A stretch of 64,000 nt of DNA from Trametes villosa (GCA_002964805.2 PUDQ02000001.1:2070001-2134000), one strand, 5' to 3'; numbered from the stretch's first letter, positions 22,902-36,200 are shown. Translations and numbers: made by a program. The notes: generated by a model not told the origin, from the sequence alone.

Positions 22902-25662
22902 TTACGTCCCGCTGGCGAACCGTGAGCCGACGCCCGTGCGCGCGCGGGGACGGTTGACGACCCCAGTCTTGACACCGGCCTTCCTCAGGTCCTCGATGTT
23001 CCGGCCTTCCTCGACGGTGCCCCGACGAGCGCTTCCACGCCCGCACGCTGAGCAGTAGTCGTTGCTGCCCTCGACAGCGCGGAGCTCCTCGACCTCCGCC
23101 TTGAGATCGCGCACCTGGCCCTCGAGCTCCCAGATCTGGCGCTGCCACGCGCGGCGCGCGGTAAGGATTTGCTCCTGCAGCGCCTGGATGACGCTCGATT
23201 GGTCGCCATGGTCTTGCGCGATGACGGGGCCGGACTTCTCGTCGCTCGAGCGCCCGTAGCCGAGGCTCTTCGTGCTCGACGGGAAGTCGGGGCTGAGCGG
23301 AGAGATCGCGGTCGCCGCGGTCGTCGGCGTTCCAGTGTCGACCTCGAGCGATGGGCGCGTCCGGAGGGAGGTGTCATCCGCGACGGAGAGCTGCTCCTTG
23401 AGCTCCCGGCTAAACAGCGTAGACACAGGGCGTATGCTGAGACCGACGAAGTCTGTCTTGCTTGGCGGTGCGCTGGCTGGGAAGACTCCACCCTCCTTCT
23501 GCTCCGAGCGCGAGACGGCCGTCGTAGGCGTTAGATGGTGCGACACCTCGTGAGCGCCCGCAGAGAGCGGCGCCGTGTACGGCACTTTCGCGCTCAAGCT
23601 CCCCAGCGAAGGCGAAGAGGTGACGATCGACAGATCGGGGACCTTGCGCCGCGCGCTAAGCTGCTGCTGATCGCGCATTGCGCTACCCGCAGAAGTGGGC
23701 GGCAACGCCGTCGAAGCAGGGGACGACTCGGACGAAGACCCGGACCCGAAGCTAGAACCCCCAGAGGTGGCAGAAGCTTCGCCGAACGCGCTAGGGGACA
23801 GCGACGGAACCGGGACGCGATGGGTCGCGGAGCCCTGACGGGGCCTTGAGTACTGCGGTGGCGGCATCGGCGTCGGGTTCGCCGCGAAGGCGTCGTTCAG
23901 CATTGGTACGGGAGGTGGAGGCGAGCCAGGGGATACACGATCCCGGTCCTTGCCATTGAACAGCCGCATGAATCCGCTCTTCTTCCGGGCCACCTGCCTA
24001 TGAGGCCCGGCAGGCTGACCCCCCGGGGACGAGTCTCCCGCCATCGGAAGCGGATGTCTGCCCTTGCTTGCACCTGCGCTGGTCGACCGCCCCCGTCCCT
24101 GCGGACGCTGCGAACCGTCGGAATCTGGGTCTGGGAGCTGGGTCTTGGACGTGCTGGCGTAAGGACTGTTGATGACGGGGAGAGCAGTCGCGCTCCGCGA
24201 ACGTTCCCTGGCCTGCGCTTGCGCCTCCTCTAGCGAGATCAGCTTGAGGGCACCGCCGCCGCCACTACTCTCGTGCCACGCTGGCAAGCCGCCCATCGGG
24301 ACACCCGGCATCGAGTTCTCACGAACGCGGGGCCCGGGACTCAATGGCGTAGAGTGCACGATAGGAGACTGAGGTACGTTGCCTAGCATGCTAAGCGCCG
24401 ATAGAGGTAGTGACGACTTGTCGACCGGTATGGGACCAGAAATACCCCTTCCGCCGACCTTGGTGGATGACGTCGAGTCGTTCAGGCTGGGGCTCACGGA
24501 GGTCGTGGAGGTCCCGGGAGTCATCGAGAGCGTGGTCGCAGACCGGAATTGAGACATGCTGCTGCTGGGCGTCGTGTCGGTGAGTGTCGCATTTGAGTCC
24601 CCTCTGTTGACCCCGAACGTTGCCTGAAGGTTGGGCGACGACAGTGGCGGATCAATCGTTGCGGCGCGGACGAGGTCTGGATTGGCGTAAGGGTGCGTGT
24701 ACTCTGCGTACTGTGGCGTCGCGGATCGCGTCGAGGAGTGGCCGAACGAGCGGTCATCAGCATCAGCATCCGCGGGGGATGTCATGCGGGAGACAGGGGA
24801 GGCGTTCGTCGAGGTCGAGAGCGCATCTATCTGGCCGGCGTGCGACGGCGTGCGGGATCGAAGGCGCGGCAGCGACAGCTTGTCCCGCAGCGATTGCGGC
24901 GACGGGTTGATCGCGAGGGACGTGGAGGACATGGAGGCCTGGGCGAGCGCGCTGTGCGAAGCCCGTGAGTGAGAATTTGACAGGCAGCGGGCGTGAAACA
25001 TACACTAGGGCGCCAGCGGCAGATAGCGTTGACGAGGTCTCAAACGACTGCTTGGGCCTGCTCGAAGTGGAAGAGTCGTGGCTGGGACGCGGTTCGCCAG
25101 TGCTTCTGGACAGACCCCAGCCTTTCTTGCCCGACTCGCCCTTCTTCTTCGACCGCTTCGAGGGTTCGTCAAGGCTATCTCGCGCGGCCTCCTCTTCATC
25201 TTCCTCCCAGGGCGCTGGCGAGTGGAAGCGCATCTTGGGCCCGTACATGTTGATGCGCGGCACCTCCTCCTCCGCGTCCTCTTCGGGGGACGAGTCGCTG
25301 CCGTCATGCATGCTGCTGTAGTCCGCGGAGAAGCGTGGGTCGTCCTCGAGGTCGAGGCTGCTAGCGGTGGGAATGTTGAGACGCTCCCTGTCCGTGATGG
25401 GCGAGCGGGGCTCGGATAGCGATGGGCTGTAGAGCTGGGGGCTCTGCGGGAAACGGAAGGGCTGTGCGCCGCCGTCGTGCGGCACCCTGTCGGAGGGACG
25501 TGGGGAGAAGTGTGGGTGGCTATATACAGAGGGCGAGTCCGAGAACTCGGAGAGGGAGGGGAAACGGCCATGGAGGTCGGCGCGCGCGGCCCGCTGGTCG
25601 AGGAGGAGCCTGACATGGTCGTCGCGAGAGCGGAGGTCGAGGGGGGAGTTCATGACGTTCAT
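22902..25662 (-). CDS. Ser/Pro-rich disordered protein with C-terminal coiled coil (orphan)
   Basis: I do not recognise the family. Two main exons join near 24957-25008 (..SAAGALV to ALAQASMSSTSLAINPSPQ). The N-terminal third has DLRSRDDHVRLLLDQRA, then acidic (SSPEEDAEEEVPRINMYGPKMRFHSP) and basic (KRSKKKGESGKKG) patches. The middle is about 500 residues of Ser/Pro/Thr-rich sequence with many SP/TP sites. The last 80 residues carry a short coiled coil (VIQALQEQILTARRAWQRQI, then LEGQVRDLKAEVEELRAVEG), a CxxC (YCSACG) and a conserved-looking basic tail (RKAGVKTGVVNRPRARTGVGSRFASGT). This suggests a phospho-regulated scaffold or polarity protein, which is inference. The start at 25662 (or 25653) is uncertain because the frame is open further upstream. 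Confidence 0.7.
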
Positions 25663-26167
25663 GAGCCGCCAGACCTGCAGCCGCGGCGTCGAGCGGGAGA
25701 GGAGGGGAGGAGGAGGAAGGAGCGTATCGCGGCGGAAGGCGACCTCCCTCGCTCTCAGACCAACGCAGTTTAGCTCCTTCACCCAAACACCGGTCAACAA
25801 ACGCTCGGTTCCGTTTCCCCAGCTTGCGCCCATCAGCCACTCCCTCATCACTTCCTGATATCCCTCGCGCTTCTGCCCCCGCGCACTCGAGCCAAACCCT
25901 CCACCGGCGAACACGCTTCTGCCGCCCCCATCTCAGACTGCAGACACGACACTCGCATTCGACCAAATACACCGACAGACAGCTATTCATACAGTTCCAC
26001 CCTGATCAGCCAAATACACCTCCGGTTCTTCTGTTCCCCCTGCTGATGCCCCCCTTTGCCACGTGCAGGGACGGCGCCTGCTAAGCGGGAGTAAGCGGAT
26101 ATTCCCAACTCGGAAGCTGCGAAGCCAGGGTTCGGGAGCGTACCTGCACTGCTTGCCGCCATCAGGG
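25663..26167. other. Intergenic region, Ser-rich gene promoter
   Basis: 505 bp between two minus-strand genes. The frame of the Ser-rich protein remains open to about 25914, so part of this could be extra N-terminal coding sequence. Otherwise nothing recognisable. Confidence 0.5.
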
Positions 26168-26746
26168 TCACATCCCATGCACCTGCTTGACGCCCTCCAC
26201 CGGCTTGAGCCATTCGGCGCGCGTGTCCACGAATAGCTCCACCTGTGGCTTCAGAAGCGTGTCGTGCAGCCGCAGGTCGTCCACCAGCCCAACCCGCACG
26301 AAGTTCCGCCCCGGGAAACCGCTGCTGACGCGGTTGAGGAGCGTGCCGCAGTTCGGGCAGAAGTAGTTCGTCATGTCGTTGTGCGAGGCGATCGTCTTGG
26401 ACTGGGTATAAGTCTTGACGAGCTCCTTGCCGCGGGTGTAGCGCAGATCCTCGTCGGCAACGGTGAAGTTGGTCGCGAACATGGATGCGGAGACCTTGCG
26501 GCAGTCGGTGCAGTGGCACACAAAGGTATTCTTGATGCCCTCCTTCGTGACCGGCTGGAATGGGTGTTAGCTCAATAATCATGGCACATAAATGAACCGT
26601 GGGCGACTGACGAAGGCGAGCTGGATAGCGCCACAGAAACAAGTTCCTGTCGCCTCCGTGCCGTTGTTGTAACCATCGGCAGAGCCTCCGCCATTGGGAA
26701 TGAATGGCACCGACGGGTCAGCCGGACGAGTTGCGTAGGGTGCCAT
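26168..26746 (-). CDS. GFA-domain (Mss4-like, glutathione-dependent formaldehyde-activating type) protein
   Basis: Small zinc protein of the GFA/CENP-V fold; fungal members are mostly of unknown substrate. Two exons, 26746-26612 and 26554-26168, joined over intron 26555-26611, give about 173 residues. Zinc ligands appear in order: TCFCGAIQLAF (CxCG), then HCTDCRK (CxxC with preceding HC), then YFCPNCGTLL (CxxCG). The downstream FVRVGLVDDL and the region ending ..VEGVKQVHGM fit the family end. The start at 26746 (MAPYATRPADPSVPF) precedes a Gly/Asn-rich leader. A true formaldehyde role is not implied. Confidence 0.88.
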
Positions 26747-27835
26747 TGCGATGTTTGACGAGGGGATGTTTTGAATGTATTGAGGTTGGGAGGCGAAAGC
26801 AGAGTCTTTTATATGGGCTCGCATATCCGCTGACCAACCGACACACGCAGCTACTCGAGCACGGACGATTAGTAAGGGATCGACGTAGATTGACGTAGGG
26901 TTCAGAGGAGACGATACGGGGAGAGTGGGAGTAGGACCGGGCGCATATAGAGGTTCGCAGACGATCGCAGCCCTCTGGTTGAGTTCTAGAGCCTCAGGCG
27001 ACCTCGAAGCCCGAGCTCCGAATATCATCGGCCCCATACAAGGCTTAGAGCCCCTCAAACCCCTGCTTATCGATAGTCACGGGCTCGCTAGCAGGTGGCC
27101 TGCATGGCACCGCCGCAGCTTTAGCCTTGCGTAACCGATACAGGTCCGGAGGATTTTCCATGAGCGGTGCATGCACGCCGTTACATACAACGACGTCACC
27201 GTGCATGCGAAAGTTCAAACGTTCACCATCCACTCGCGTCCCGCCACCACGGCTAAGACGAGGAGGAATGGGACACGGGTTGAAGCGGCGGATGTGGCTG
27301 AACACAGAGGTGAACGGACGCCTCAACGAGCGCGGACGCTCTGCGAAGCGGATGCAGATGCAGATGGCACGTACTGAGCTTCAAGCTGCAGAAGAGCGGG
27401 CATCTCACGCAGATGAGCGCGCGCTGACTTCTTGCCCTGGCAGGTGGTTGATGATATCATCACCCAGAGCACGCCATGGTCTTCGTAGGCCTATGCTGCG
27501 GTGAGTAGGCGCAGTACGCATGGTGGCCGACGGCGATAACGAGCTCGGTGTTTTCGGTGGTAAATGCGAGTGGATTGAAGCCGGAGGAGAGGCAGGTGAG
27601 ACCGCTGGATTCTTGTCAGCGCCACAATACCTCCCCCGATCGCCCATCTCCTATCAAGATCGGATGTACTTCCCCGCACCACGTGTCTACCAGACCCCGA
27701 TCGCATCTGCAAAAAAGCCGCCCTGGGCGTCTGCTTCCGAATCTTTGCAGGCGCCCGCCAGGCCCGAAGTCGTTCGCGCCGTCTGCGCATCCTCCTCACT
27801 TGTTCGTCCTCCGCCGCCACCGCCTATCGTCCAAC
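26747..27835. other. Divergent intergenic region, no supported gene
   Basis: 1.09 kb between the GFA and CGR1 starts. Overlapping ORFs of 60-125 codons occur on both strands, for example 27127-27504 (+) and 27405-27647 (-). None has a clean start, splice pattern or family match. Confidence 0.5.
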
Positions 27836-28435
27836 ATGTCACAACCGGAACAAGTTCTTGAGATTCCAACGAAGTCGTCTGTGCAGTCATCAAGCACTAG
27901 CGACGTTCCCATCGTTCCTATCGCAGCTACCTCGAGTGGCCGTGTCTCAGGCAAGGCATGGAAGGTGCCCAAGTCCGCCACAGTGTACGCCTCTACTTCC
28001 ACTTCCCCTCTCGTACTATGCACTCATTTCATGCTCATATAGGCGGTCCCATCTTCCTGAAGGTGTGAAGACCAAGAAATGGGAGGAACGGATGGAGAAG
28101 ACGAAGAAAGAGCAGGCCATCAAGAAACTCCAGCAGGAGCTCAAGCAGGAGAAAGCGGACGACCTCAAACGGTGCGCCCCACCCCATCTCGCTAATTGCG
28201 TCCAGCCTAGTCTGACACGCGGTACCCACTAGACGGAGAGAGGTCACCGCGGAGCGCAAAAAGGCTGCTGAAGAGCGGCAACGGCTCGAGGAGGCGAAGG
28301 AGAAGGTGCGCCCCCCAAATGTTCCCTGTCTGTTGCTACGCGATCGACTCACCTTCGCGGCACTCGCAGATGGGCGCACGGCGCGCTGCCAGGCTGCGCC
28401 GCAAGATGGGCCGTACCAAGAAAATCAGCCATTGA
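27836..28435 (+). CDS. CGR1: rRNA-processing protein CGR1
   Basis: Small, very basic nucleolar coiled-coil protein needed for 60S pre-rRNA processing. The start MSQPEQVLEIPTKSS leads to GRVSGKAWKVPKSATV. Short introns then join RSHLPEGVKTKKWEERMEKT and the following KKEQAIKKLQQELKQEKADDLKR, then the RREVTAERKKAAEERQRLEE block, then MGARRAARLRRKMGRTKKISH-stop. The SGKxWK motif and the K/R/E-rich helix with the terminal RRAARLRRKxGR are hallmarks of Cgr1. At roughly 130-140 residues it has the usual family size. Confidence 0.93.
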
Positions 28436-28926
28436 CAGCGCCCCCAGTGCCTGCTCGTCCAGGGCGTGTCGCTGTCTCATCCCGCCCGTCTTCCGCTAGG
28501 AACCCGCTGGAACGAGGCTGAAAATCTCCCAGGCCGTCGAGTCGTTCAGCCCGCGAACTTGTGGCCCCTCCCCACGCGAGAAAAATCCGGCAGCGGGACT
28601 GACAGATCTGGCGGGGATGGAAGCGGCGCCCTGGAACTGTATCCGCATCTCACATCCCCGAACAACTTCGAATGCGCCGCGGTGGGAGAGCGAGTTCTAT
28701 GCGACCTGTCCGCAGCGTGCCAAGAGGTGCCGTCGTTTCTGGGATGCCACAGACCACATACGTGCAATTGCACGTCGTGCTCTCGTGAGTTTGTCGCATT
28801 GTCGAGCTATACCGGTAGTTTAGATTGCTATACCATACTGCAACGTATCCATCAGACAGTGCGACCGACAGCCGTGGCCGTGGCGCAGGTATCGTATGAC
28901 AGGCCTAGATCCAGCACCCGCAAGGC
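28436..28926. other. Convergent 3' intergenic region
   Basis: 491 bp between the CGR1 and Vps18 stops. It presumably holds both 3' UTRs. A long open frame (28466-30091, +) runs across it but is antisense to Vps18 and has no family features. Confidence 0.6.
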
Positions 28927-31900
28927 TCACAAATCCCAGCTCGCGTCCACCTCCCCGTGCTGCACGAACGGCTTGTCCAGCCCTGCGACGACGCTCTCGC
29001 ACATCGGGCAGTTCGCCGCGAGCACGTCCTCGAGCTCCCGCCGCATCCGCTCCGCCTTCTCCGCGTCCTTCTCGCCCACGTCCCGCTTCGCGCCCCCGCC
29101 GCCCCCAAGCCCGATGCCCGGGATCCACCCCGCGGGCGCGGTGACGAGATTCGCGAGCGCGTCCGGAATAATCAGGTCCCGCAGGCGGTCCCCCGCGGAC
29201 AGCATGCTCCGCCCGAACGCGTTCGCGCCGCGCGCGCCCGGGACGGCAGGTCCCTGCGCACCGAAGTTCGCGGAGAGCAGCGTGCGCTGCGTGGCGGGCG
29301 CGCCGTGCCGGCTGGCGGGGATCAGGGACGGGTTTGCGATGGTGGCACGGTCGATGCCGATGCCGGTCGTGTGCGATGTCTTCATGAGCTCAGTCTGGAG
29401 CGCGAGGATGCGCCGCAGCGCGTGTGCGGGCAGGAACTCCTTCGTCTGTAACAGCAGGGTATTGGTCAATGTCAGCGCCGCTGTCGAACGGGAGCCCTGG
29501 ACCAGGGGCACGCACCAGGCCGATGAGGCAGTCCGCGTGGAAGGTGTGGTGGCACGGGAAGACGTAGAACTGGCGGGTCATGAGCGCGAGCGCGCAGGAC
29601 GAGCAGCGCTCCTGCGCGTCGACGGCGATGAAGCGCTTCTGGAGCGCGCCGATGTCCTGCTTGATCGCCTCCGCGTTGCGCGTCGCCTCGTCCATCTCCG
29701 CCTTGAGCGCGTCGATGTGCGCCGAGTAGCCCTCGAGCGCGGTGCAGATCTCGTCCTTGAAGTCGTCGATCACGACGAAGTCGGGGAAGAACGGGAGGAT
29801 GTCCTCGATCTTGAGCAGCTCCGTGTTCTCGAGGAAGCGCATCGCCCTGTATCATTCATCCGTCAGACCGCAAGCTTGGAGAAAACGCAAACATGCGGAA
29901 GGGAAGGGAAGGCGGCGTACATCTTGATATCTTGCTTGTCTTGCACGACATACTTTGCGATCTTGAGCCAGAGCTTCTTCCGCAGCTGGTCGTCGTCCTC
30001 GGGCATGTCTGCATTGATCTTCGCGAGTTCCAAATCACCCTTCTCCAGCGCGAGGTCGACGCTGTTCTCCCACAGGCCCATCTTCGAATAGATATGCACA
30101 CAGGGCTGTGTGCGTCCGCCCTGCTTGCACAGCCGGAGGGCGTAGTCCAGGTCGTAATATGGCTTGCCCGTCAGTGGATCCGATGGCGCAGTCGAGAGGA
30201 AGCGCAAGAGTGGCCCATCATCCTCTGGGTGGTCCGCAGATGTTGATGAACTGGTCAAAGTCAGTGGTGTGGACGCGTAGAATGTGATCATGAGATTGTG
30301 GATGGTCGGAGACGTGTTCCCTTGCTCGAAGATGACGTGGTTCAAATACCGCACAGCGTGGTTGGGTGATAGCGGGTCCCGAGGCGCGTGTTGCATCTGG
30401 AGTAGAGCGGGAACGAGACGGAGAGGGTCCAGTGCTCGCTGCCTCAGCCACGAGTCGACAGTCTCCTTGGGTGCTTGACGCATGAGTGCCGGCGCGAAAC
30501 GGTAGTATAGCTCTAGGTTCGACTGTAGAGAAAGTCAGAGGTGAATATTTGCGGAATGTGAGTAGACTAACCTGGCGGTTGATCACGTCGATGGCCTTTG
30601 TCCATTCCTCCTCCATGACCCAATGCTCGACGACTCGTTCATAGTCGCCGATCACCGTAGCATAGTGGAGATACATGTCCGTACGGCCGTGTCCCTGTAT
30701 AAGCTCGTACACCGTTCGCGAGTCCAGGTTCGCCTACAAAGCCTTCTATCAGCATGTGCTCGTGTCCCATGTGTCCCACTATACCTTGTACGTCTCGAAG
30801 AAGTGCCGCAAATCATCTTCGAGAATGGCGCGCTCAGCCAAGAGATTGTCCACATCTTGCGATACAGACTCGGACGCAACCAGATCGTCAAGCTCGTTGC
30901 ACTTGCTGAGGTAGAACTCAACGAGCCATGTCGCCAACATCATCCGTTGTGAAAGGTCCTGTTAGAACGAATAAGAGCGAGACTCCTATGTGCATGCATG
31001 GATTAATCTTGCTCACCGTCCTCCGCGTGCGCTCAAGGCGCGAGATGAGATATGACCTCAAAGCGTCCCGTTCACCGGCATCCAGGAACTTGAGTGTAAC
31101 TTCTTCGAACGGCACAGAGCACTGAGCGTAGCACTGAGCAGACTGGAAGTAGCGGCCCTCGTTGAAGAACGCCTTCGCCTGCGCCGACGTAATCTGGTCC
31201 CTTTGGCTTGCGCTCTGATAGGAGTTCAGGCCGCGGATCCTGTAACACATGCTGGGCACCTACGTTCGCGTACTGCAGGGCGGCGTCAAACCTGCCTTTC
31301 TCAAGGTAGATCTTCCACACATCACGGTGCTCGTTGCTGACGCCAACTTCCCATATCGCTTGGTCCGTATACACCCAATAGGTCTTGCGGACAGGGTCTG
31401 AGGTTAGGCCGCGCACTTGCTCATTGGGTTTCTACAGAGCCAGATCAGTTCTCCACAAGGTCAACGGCGTTCGCAGTACTTACCAGAGGTAGCAACTCCT
31501 CGTACGCAAGCTGCTCGTTCAGGTTTGAGATTCCCAGAACACGATCCCGATAGAGCAGGAGGACGTGGAACTCGGTCAGCGCCATGGAGATGGGGACGTT
31601 GTTGGGAGCGGCGTTCCTCTGGGAAGGTGAAAGTGACGGAGAGGCGACCACAGGATATGGGAGCAGTTGAGCACCGTCGATGAGGTCGTCGGTCTTCGAC
31701 TCAAAGTCCAGACCACCGTGATATATACCGGCAGCTACATTGCCTTAGCGGAGGGCGATGCAGCGTACAATCATAACAACCTACCGGTCATCCAAGCGAC
31801 AATCTTGGGTAATGAATAGGCTTGGTCGGCATTTGGGCTGTATACATGCAGCTCCGAGTAGTCGACGTTACCGGGGAGCTCCACAATCTCTTCGAGAGGT

Positions 31901-32872
31901 CAGCTGCGATGTTCTCCCGTGTACGGATAAACCTACTTGGTGCGGTATCTCGGTAACTTGCGAAGAGCGTAGAGAAGACGCGTCCACCCTCGTCAGAACG
32001 CCTGTCAGGGATGCCCACAAACTGGTAGATTCGCGTCGCGGTGGTCACTAGCACCAATGCACCCTTAGGGTCGAGCGGAGGGAACATGTCGAACTTCAGG
32101 CCAGTCACTGGATGGCGCTCGGGTAGGGTGAATACTGGTTGAAGGTATCTCTCTTGTGACTTGAAGAAATCTTCCTCCGCATCCAGAACTGCCTCGTATA
32201 TCGTCCCGTTCCTCCCGCCGACCAAGAATTCCCGTGTAGAGGTCGAGTGCGAAGACGACAAGAGCGCCGCCTTGTTCCAAGCAACGCTGTCGATGACCAT
32301 CTTGAAGCCCTTCAAAAGTTTGGGCTTCTTCCAGCCCCGGTAGAAGTACCAGTTCTCGCCCTGCATGGACGTGACGAGGAGGTGCCGTCCTGAGGGATCA
32401 AGGAAGAGCTTGTAGATGCTGAACTCGTTCGGCTTCCGGGGTATTTGTATGCGAATGAACTGTTCGGCCCGAGAGAGCTCAATCTCGATGATGAGGTTGT
32501 TGGCGAGGCCCATATAGAGCGAGTCAGAGGAGACGACCAGGGAGACGAGAGGTGCGGAGAGCGGGCATTGTACCTCCCCGAGCTGGAATATGGGGGCTGC
32601 GGGCGGGGCCACCTCTGCCGGGTCCTACGCAAGTAGTTCGATGTGTTTCTCTCTATAAAGAAACATGTTGCACGTACTTGGAACACATCCGCCCGGTTGT
32701 CATCCTGGTCATAGGGTGAAGGCTCGAAGCCTTCGTACTGGACCGCTGGGAGAGCCCCGTGAGCGCGTGCCGAGTCTGGTACCGGAGCGGACGCGTGTTC
32801 TACATCTGTCCATCGCATTTATGAGCATCCTGCATCCCGGTTATACCAGGGGTACTAACAGTCATCAAACAT
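28927..32872 (-). CDS. VPS18: Vacuolar sorting protein Vps18 (HOPS/CORVET, Pep3)
   Basis: Core subunit of the HOPS and CORVET tethers at the endosome and vacuole. The start at 32872 gives MFDDY, spliced to VEHASAPVPDSARAH.. (intron near 32817-32853). The N-terminal beta-propeller follows: FQLGEVQCPLSAPLVSLVVSSD, then SLYMGLANNLIIEIEL, then NEFSIYKLFLDPSGRHLLVTS, then ENWYFYRGWKKPKLLKG. The middle is alpha-solenoid/clathrin-repeat (KAFFNEGRYFQSAQCYAQ). The C-terminal RING-type finger reads CSSCALALMTRQFYVFPCHHTFHADCL and ends after a Gly-rich insert with NCPMCE. The tail is VQHGEVDASWDL. About ten exons. Divergent from NRDE2 by 417 bp. Confidence 0.93.
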
Positions 32873-33289
32873 GGTGCAGCTAGGTGTATGGCCGGAGCCT
32901 GAGTGCCAGGAGAGGGTCGCGAGTGAGGGACGTCCGTCGTGTCCGTGTTCCAGAGCAGATACCCAGAGTTATCCAGTAGTACCAGAGACTCCTAGTCACC
33001 TAGTCAGAACCGTGAGAGGTAGTGCCGCCTGCCCGCGGCCTGAAGGGAGTGTGGAAGGACGCAGCAAGGCATACGCGCCTCGAATTACACTGGGGAAGCA
33101 GGCGCCCATGATGCACGTAGCACGTGGCTCGGCTGTAGGGCGCTAACCCACCCGCCGTGATCGAGTTCAGTCGCGTTCGTCTCGGTTACCGGTACGCACG
33201 TCGCACACCTCTATCTCGACGGTTACTGGCGGTCAGCTTCGCCACGGGGCATTGGTCTAGATTTTTGGGACGTGAAACTGGATCGACTT
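32873..33289. promoter_or_regulatory. Divergent promoter, VPS18 and NRDE2
   Basis: 417 bp between the two starts. No TATA or other strong element was noted. An in-frame ATG at 33272 lies six codons before the chosen NRDE2 start. Confidence 0.4.
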
Positions 33290-36200
33290 ATGTCTGCCCC
33301 GTCGTTCACCTCTTTCCCCACATTCAATACGTTCCCCGACCTCGACCCTGGACCCAGCACTCGTACATCTACTACCGCGGAGGACAAGAGCAGAGAGAAA
33401 CACAAGAAGCACCACAGGAAGAGCAAACGAGACGATGAACTGGACTTAGACGGCGAACGCAAGAAGAAGAAACTTAAGCACGACAAACACAAGCGGGAAG
33501 ACAGGACAGAGGACCGCGGCCGGCACCGACGCAGGAGTCGCTCTCCAGCGAGACATAAGGGCTATGGCGGCAGCGATGACGAACGCAAGAAGGAGGAGGA
33601 AGACCGCAGACACGATGTCGCGGAGCCCGATGCCTCTAGCGCGAAACAGGGTCTGGTGTACTTCACGGATCGCAAGGGAGACCCGCTGAACGTGCGGTAC
33701 GGCGGATTGCATGCCGGAGACGTCCCCAAGTATCGCCTTGTAGACTGTGAGTACTGCGCATCTCGCCGCAGCGACAACTAACAAATCGTAAGGGGGGAGG
33801 AAGGTCCTCGGCCTGAGCCCCGGTCTCTCTGTGGTTCATCGGGGACGTGGAGGCGTCGAAGTCGGATTGCCTGGAAGGCGAAGAGTAAGCTCAAATGCCC
33901 GTACCCGAAGCATCCCACTTGACCAGAACATATGTAGATGCCCGAACTCACCGACTCCAGCGTACGCCACATGCTCGCCTCAGGCCCCTCACGCAGGCTA
34001 CTTGCCTCCTCCCAGGACAAGTTCAAGTACAAGGAGGAGGACGGCTTCTTGCGCATAACCACGAATAGGCCAAAGAAGGATGACCAGTCCTACCGCGAGA
34101 TTGAACTCAGCAAGCAGCACGACCCGGACTCAGACCGGTCCGATTCTGAGGAGGAAAGCGCGAGCTCCGAGGACGAGTCGGATACGTCTCCCTTGACCTC
34201 GCTGCAGGCGACGCTCAAGGACCTCGAAGCACGGCTCTCGGTTAAGCCGGATGACATCCCTTCCTGGCTCTCCTTACTGGCGCATACCCTCACTACGGTC
34301 CCGAGTACCACCAAGAACGCATCCAAGGCCCGTGCCGAGATCACCGTCTCCGTCCTATCCCGCGCCCTGTCTGCTCACCCGAACAACTCTCGCTCCCCAC
34401 TTCTGTGTTTGAAATACATGAAGGCAGGCGAGGAGCTCTGGCAAGACGGTAAACTCAAGGAAGAGTGGGAGGACGCTGTCCAGGTCAACGACATCGAGAT
34501 CTGGATGGCATGGCTCGACTGGAGGGTTCGGACAACGAACAATATCCTTGAGAGCATGCCGGCCGATTTTGCAAGAATCTTGCGCGCGCTATCTGAGAAG
34601 CAAGATGAGGTCGCGCAGCTGCGGGCGCTCTGGAGAGTTGCAGTGGCGATCAGGGATGCAGGTAGGTTCGGGATATAAGCGTTATAGTGCCTTGTGTTAA
34701 CATATACGCAGGATACGTGGAACGCGCGAACGCGTTGTTTCAAGCGCAGGCTGAATTGTAAGGCTGGTCATTCAGTAGTGGATTATATGCTAACGACCAC
34801 CACAGGCTGTACTTTACGCCTCCCGCTGTCTCCGACAAGCCCTTCGAGGACCAGCTCGACATCCTCGAAGAGTTTTGGGACTCCGAAGTCCCACGAATAG
34901 GAGAGCCAGACGCAACAGGCTGGGCTGCATGGGAGGCCGCCAACCGCCCCGACCAACCACCCCCACCCCCGAGCAAAACCACCTCGCCCGACCCGCGCAT
35001 CCCCGACCCATACGCCCGCTGGGCCGCCTCCGAAGCCCTCGCCGACCGCACGCGCGCCCTCTCGCTACGCTCCACCGACGAAGACGATAGCGCCGATCCC
35101 TACGCAGTAGTGCTCTTCTCCGATATCCGTCCCTTCCTCGTACCCGTGCGCTCCGCACGCGCGAAGGATGTCTTCCGCCGTATCTGGCTGGCGTTCGCGG
35201 GGCTGCACGTCCCCGGGTTCCTCGCGTCGCTCTCGGAGCGCCCGGCGGAGAACGCGGACGACCGTTGGGCTTTGGCACATCTGGCGAGCCCGGCGTACCT
35301 CGCGGCTGTGTTCCCGTCTGACGTTGAGGCGCGGCGGATCACGGCGGATGCGCAAGCGGGAGTGCTGGTTGGACGGGAGAGGGAGTATGGGAGCGGCTTT
35401 GGGCCTGTCAAGAGCTGGGGATATGGGGCGATCGAGCCTTTGGAGAACTTGGGCCAAGGCCGGTGGACGATGTGGACGAGTGAGGACGTCCAAGGCGTCG
35501 ACGCTGATCTCGTTCGCGAGATATTCAGGCAATGCCGGATATCCGGTGACGACGCGGAATGGGACGTCCTGAACCTCGCGTTCGAGGCCGCCATTAGTCC
35601 CAAGGGGTGCGTCGGGAGCTTATGACTTTCCTCACTGAAGCTGACTTATCGAGCAGGGCAGTGAAGGTATCGAAGGCGCTGCTCGCCGGTGCGCGAGATT
35701 CGCTGCCTCACTGGGCTGCCCACGCCCGTCTGGAGTGCCTTCGTGGACGCCACGATGATGCGCGCAAAGTTTACCAGACAGTACTGAACGCATCTTCGCA
35801 GCACCGGCCAGGCGAAGGCACCCTCTGGTGGGACTGGGCGCAGATGGAGTGGCTCTCACGCAACGATGAGGCGGCGCTGCAAGTCATCGTACGATCCTCC
35901 GGGGTTGCGGGCTCTGGAGGGATCGCCGTCTTGCGCGCCAAGAGGCACTTCGAGAGCCTCTTGATGACGGAGTTGCTTCGGGCGCATTGGAGGGAACGCG
36001 CGCCGTGGATCAAGCTCGCGGTGCTGCTGGAGCTGCTCACTTCGTCGGTGCAGTCGGCGATGACTCTCCTCGACTTTTACCTGAACGCGCTACAGGAGGG
36101 AACACCTGCGCATGAAAGCCTGACTGTGGCGTCGCTCGCAATGCTTTACAACCATTCAGTCATCCTTAGGAACCCAGCGCCTCCCGCTCTGCTGCGGGAG

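Noticed and set aside
27405..27647. Small minus-strand ORF, and plus-strand ORF 27127-27504
   Set aside because: Mutually overlapping, no splice-supported extension and no family resemblance; probably chance.
28466..30091. 541-codon plus-strand frame
   Set aside because: Overlaps the C-terminal half of Vps18 antisense, including the RING finger; no independent evidence.
32068..32074. Other TTAGGG hexamers (for example here, near 43815 and near 5061)
   Set aside because: They lie inside coding or intron sequence and lack the full GGGTTAGGG 9-mer.
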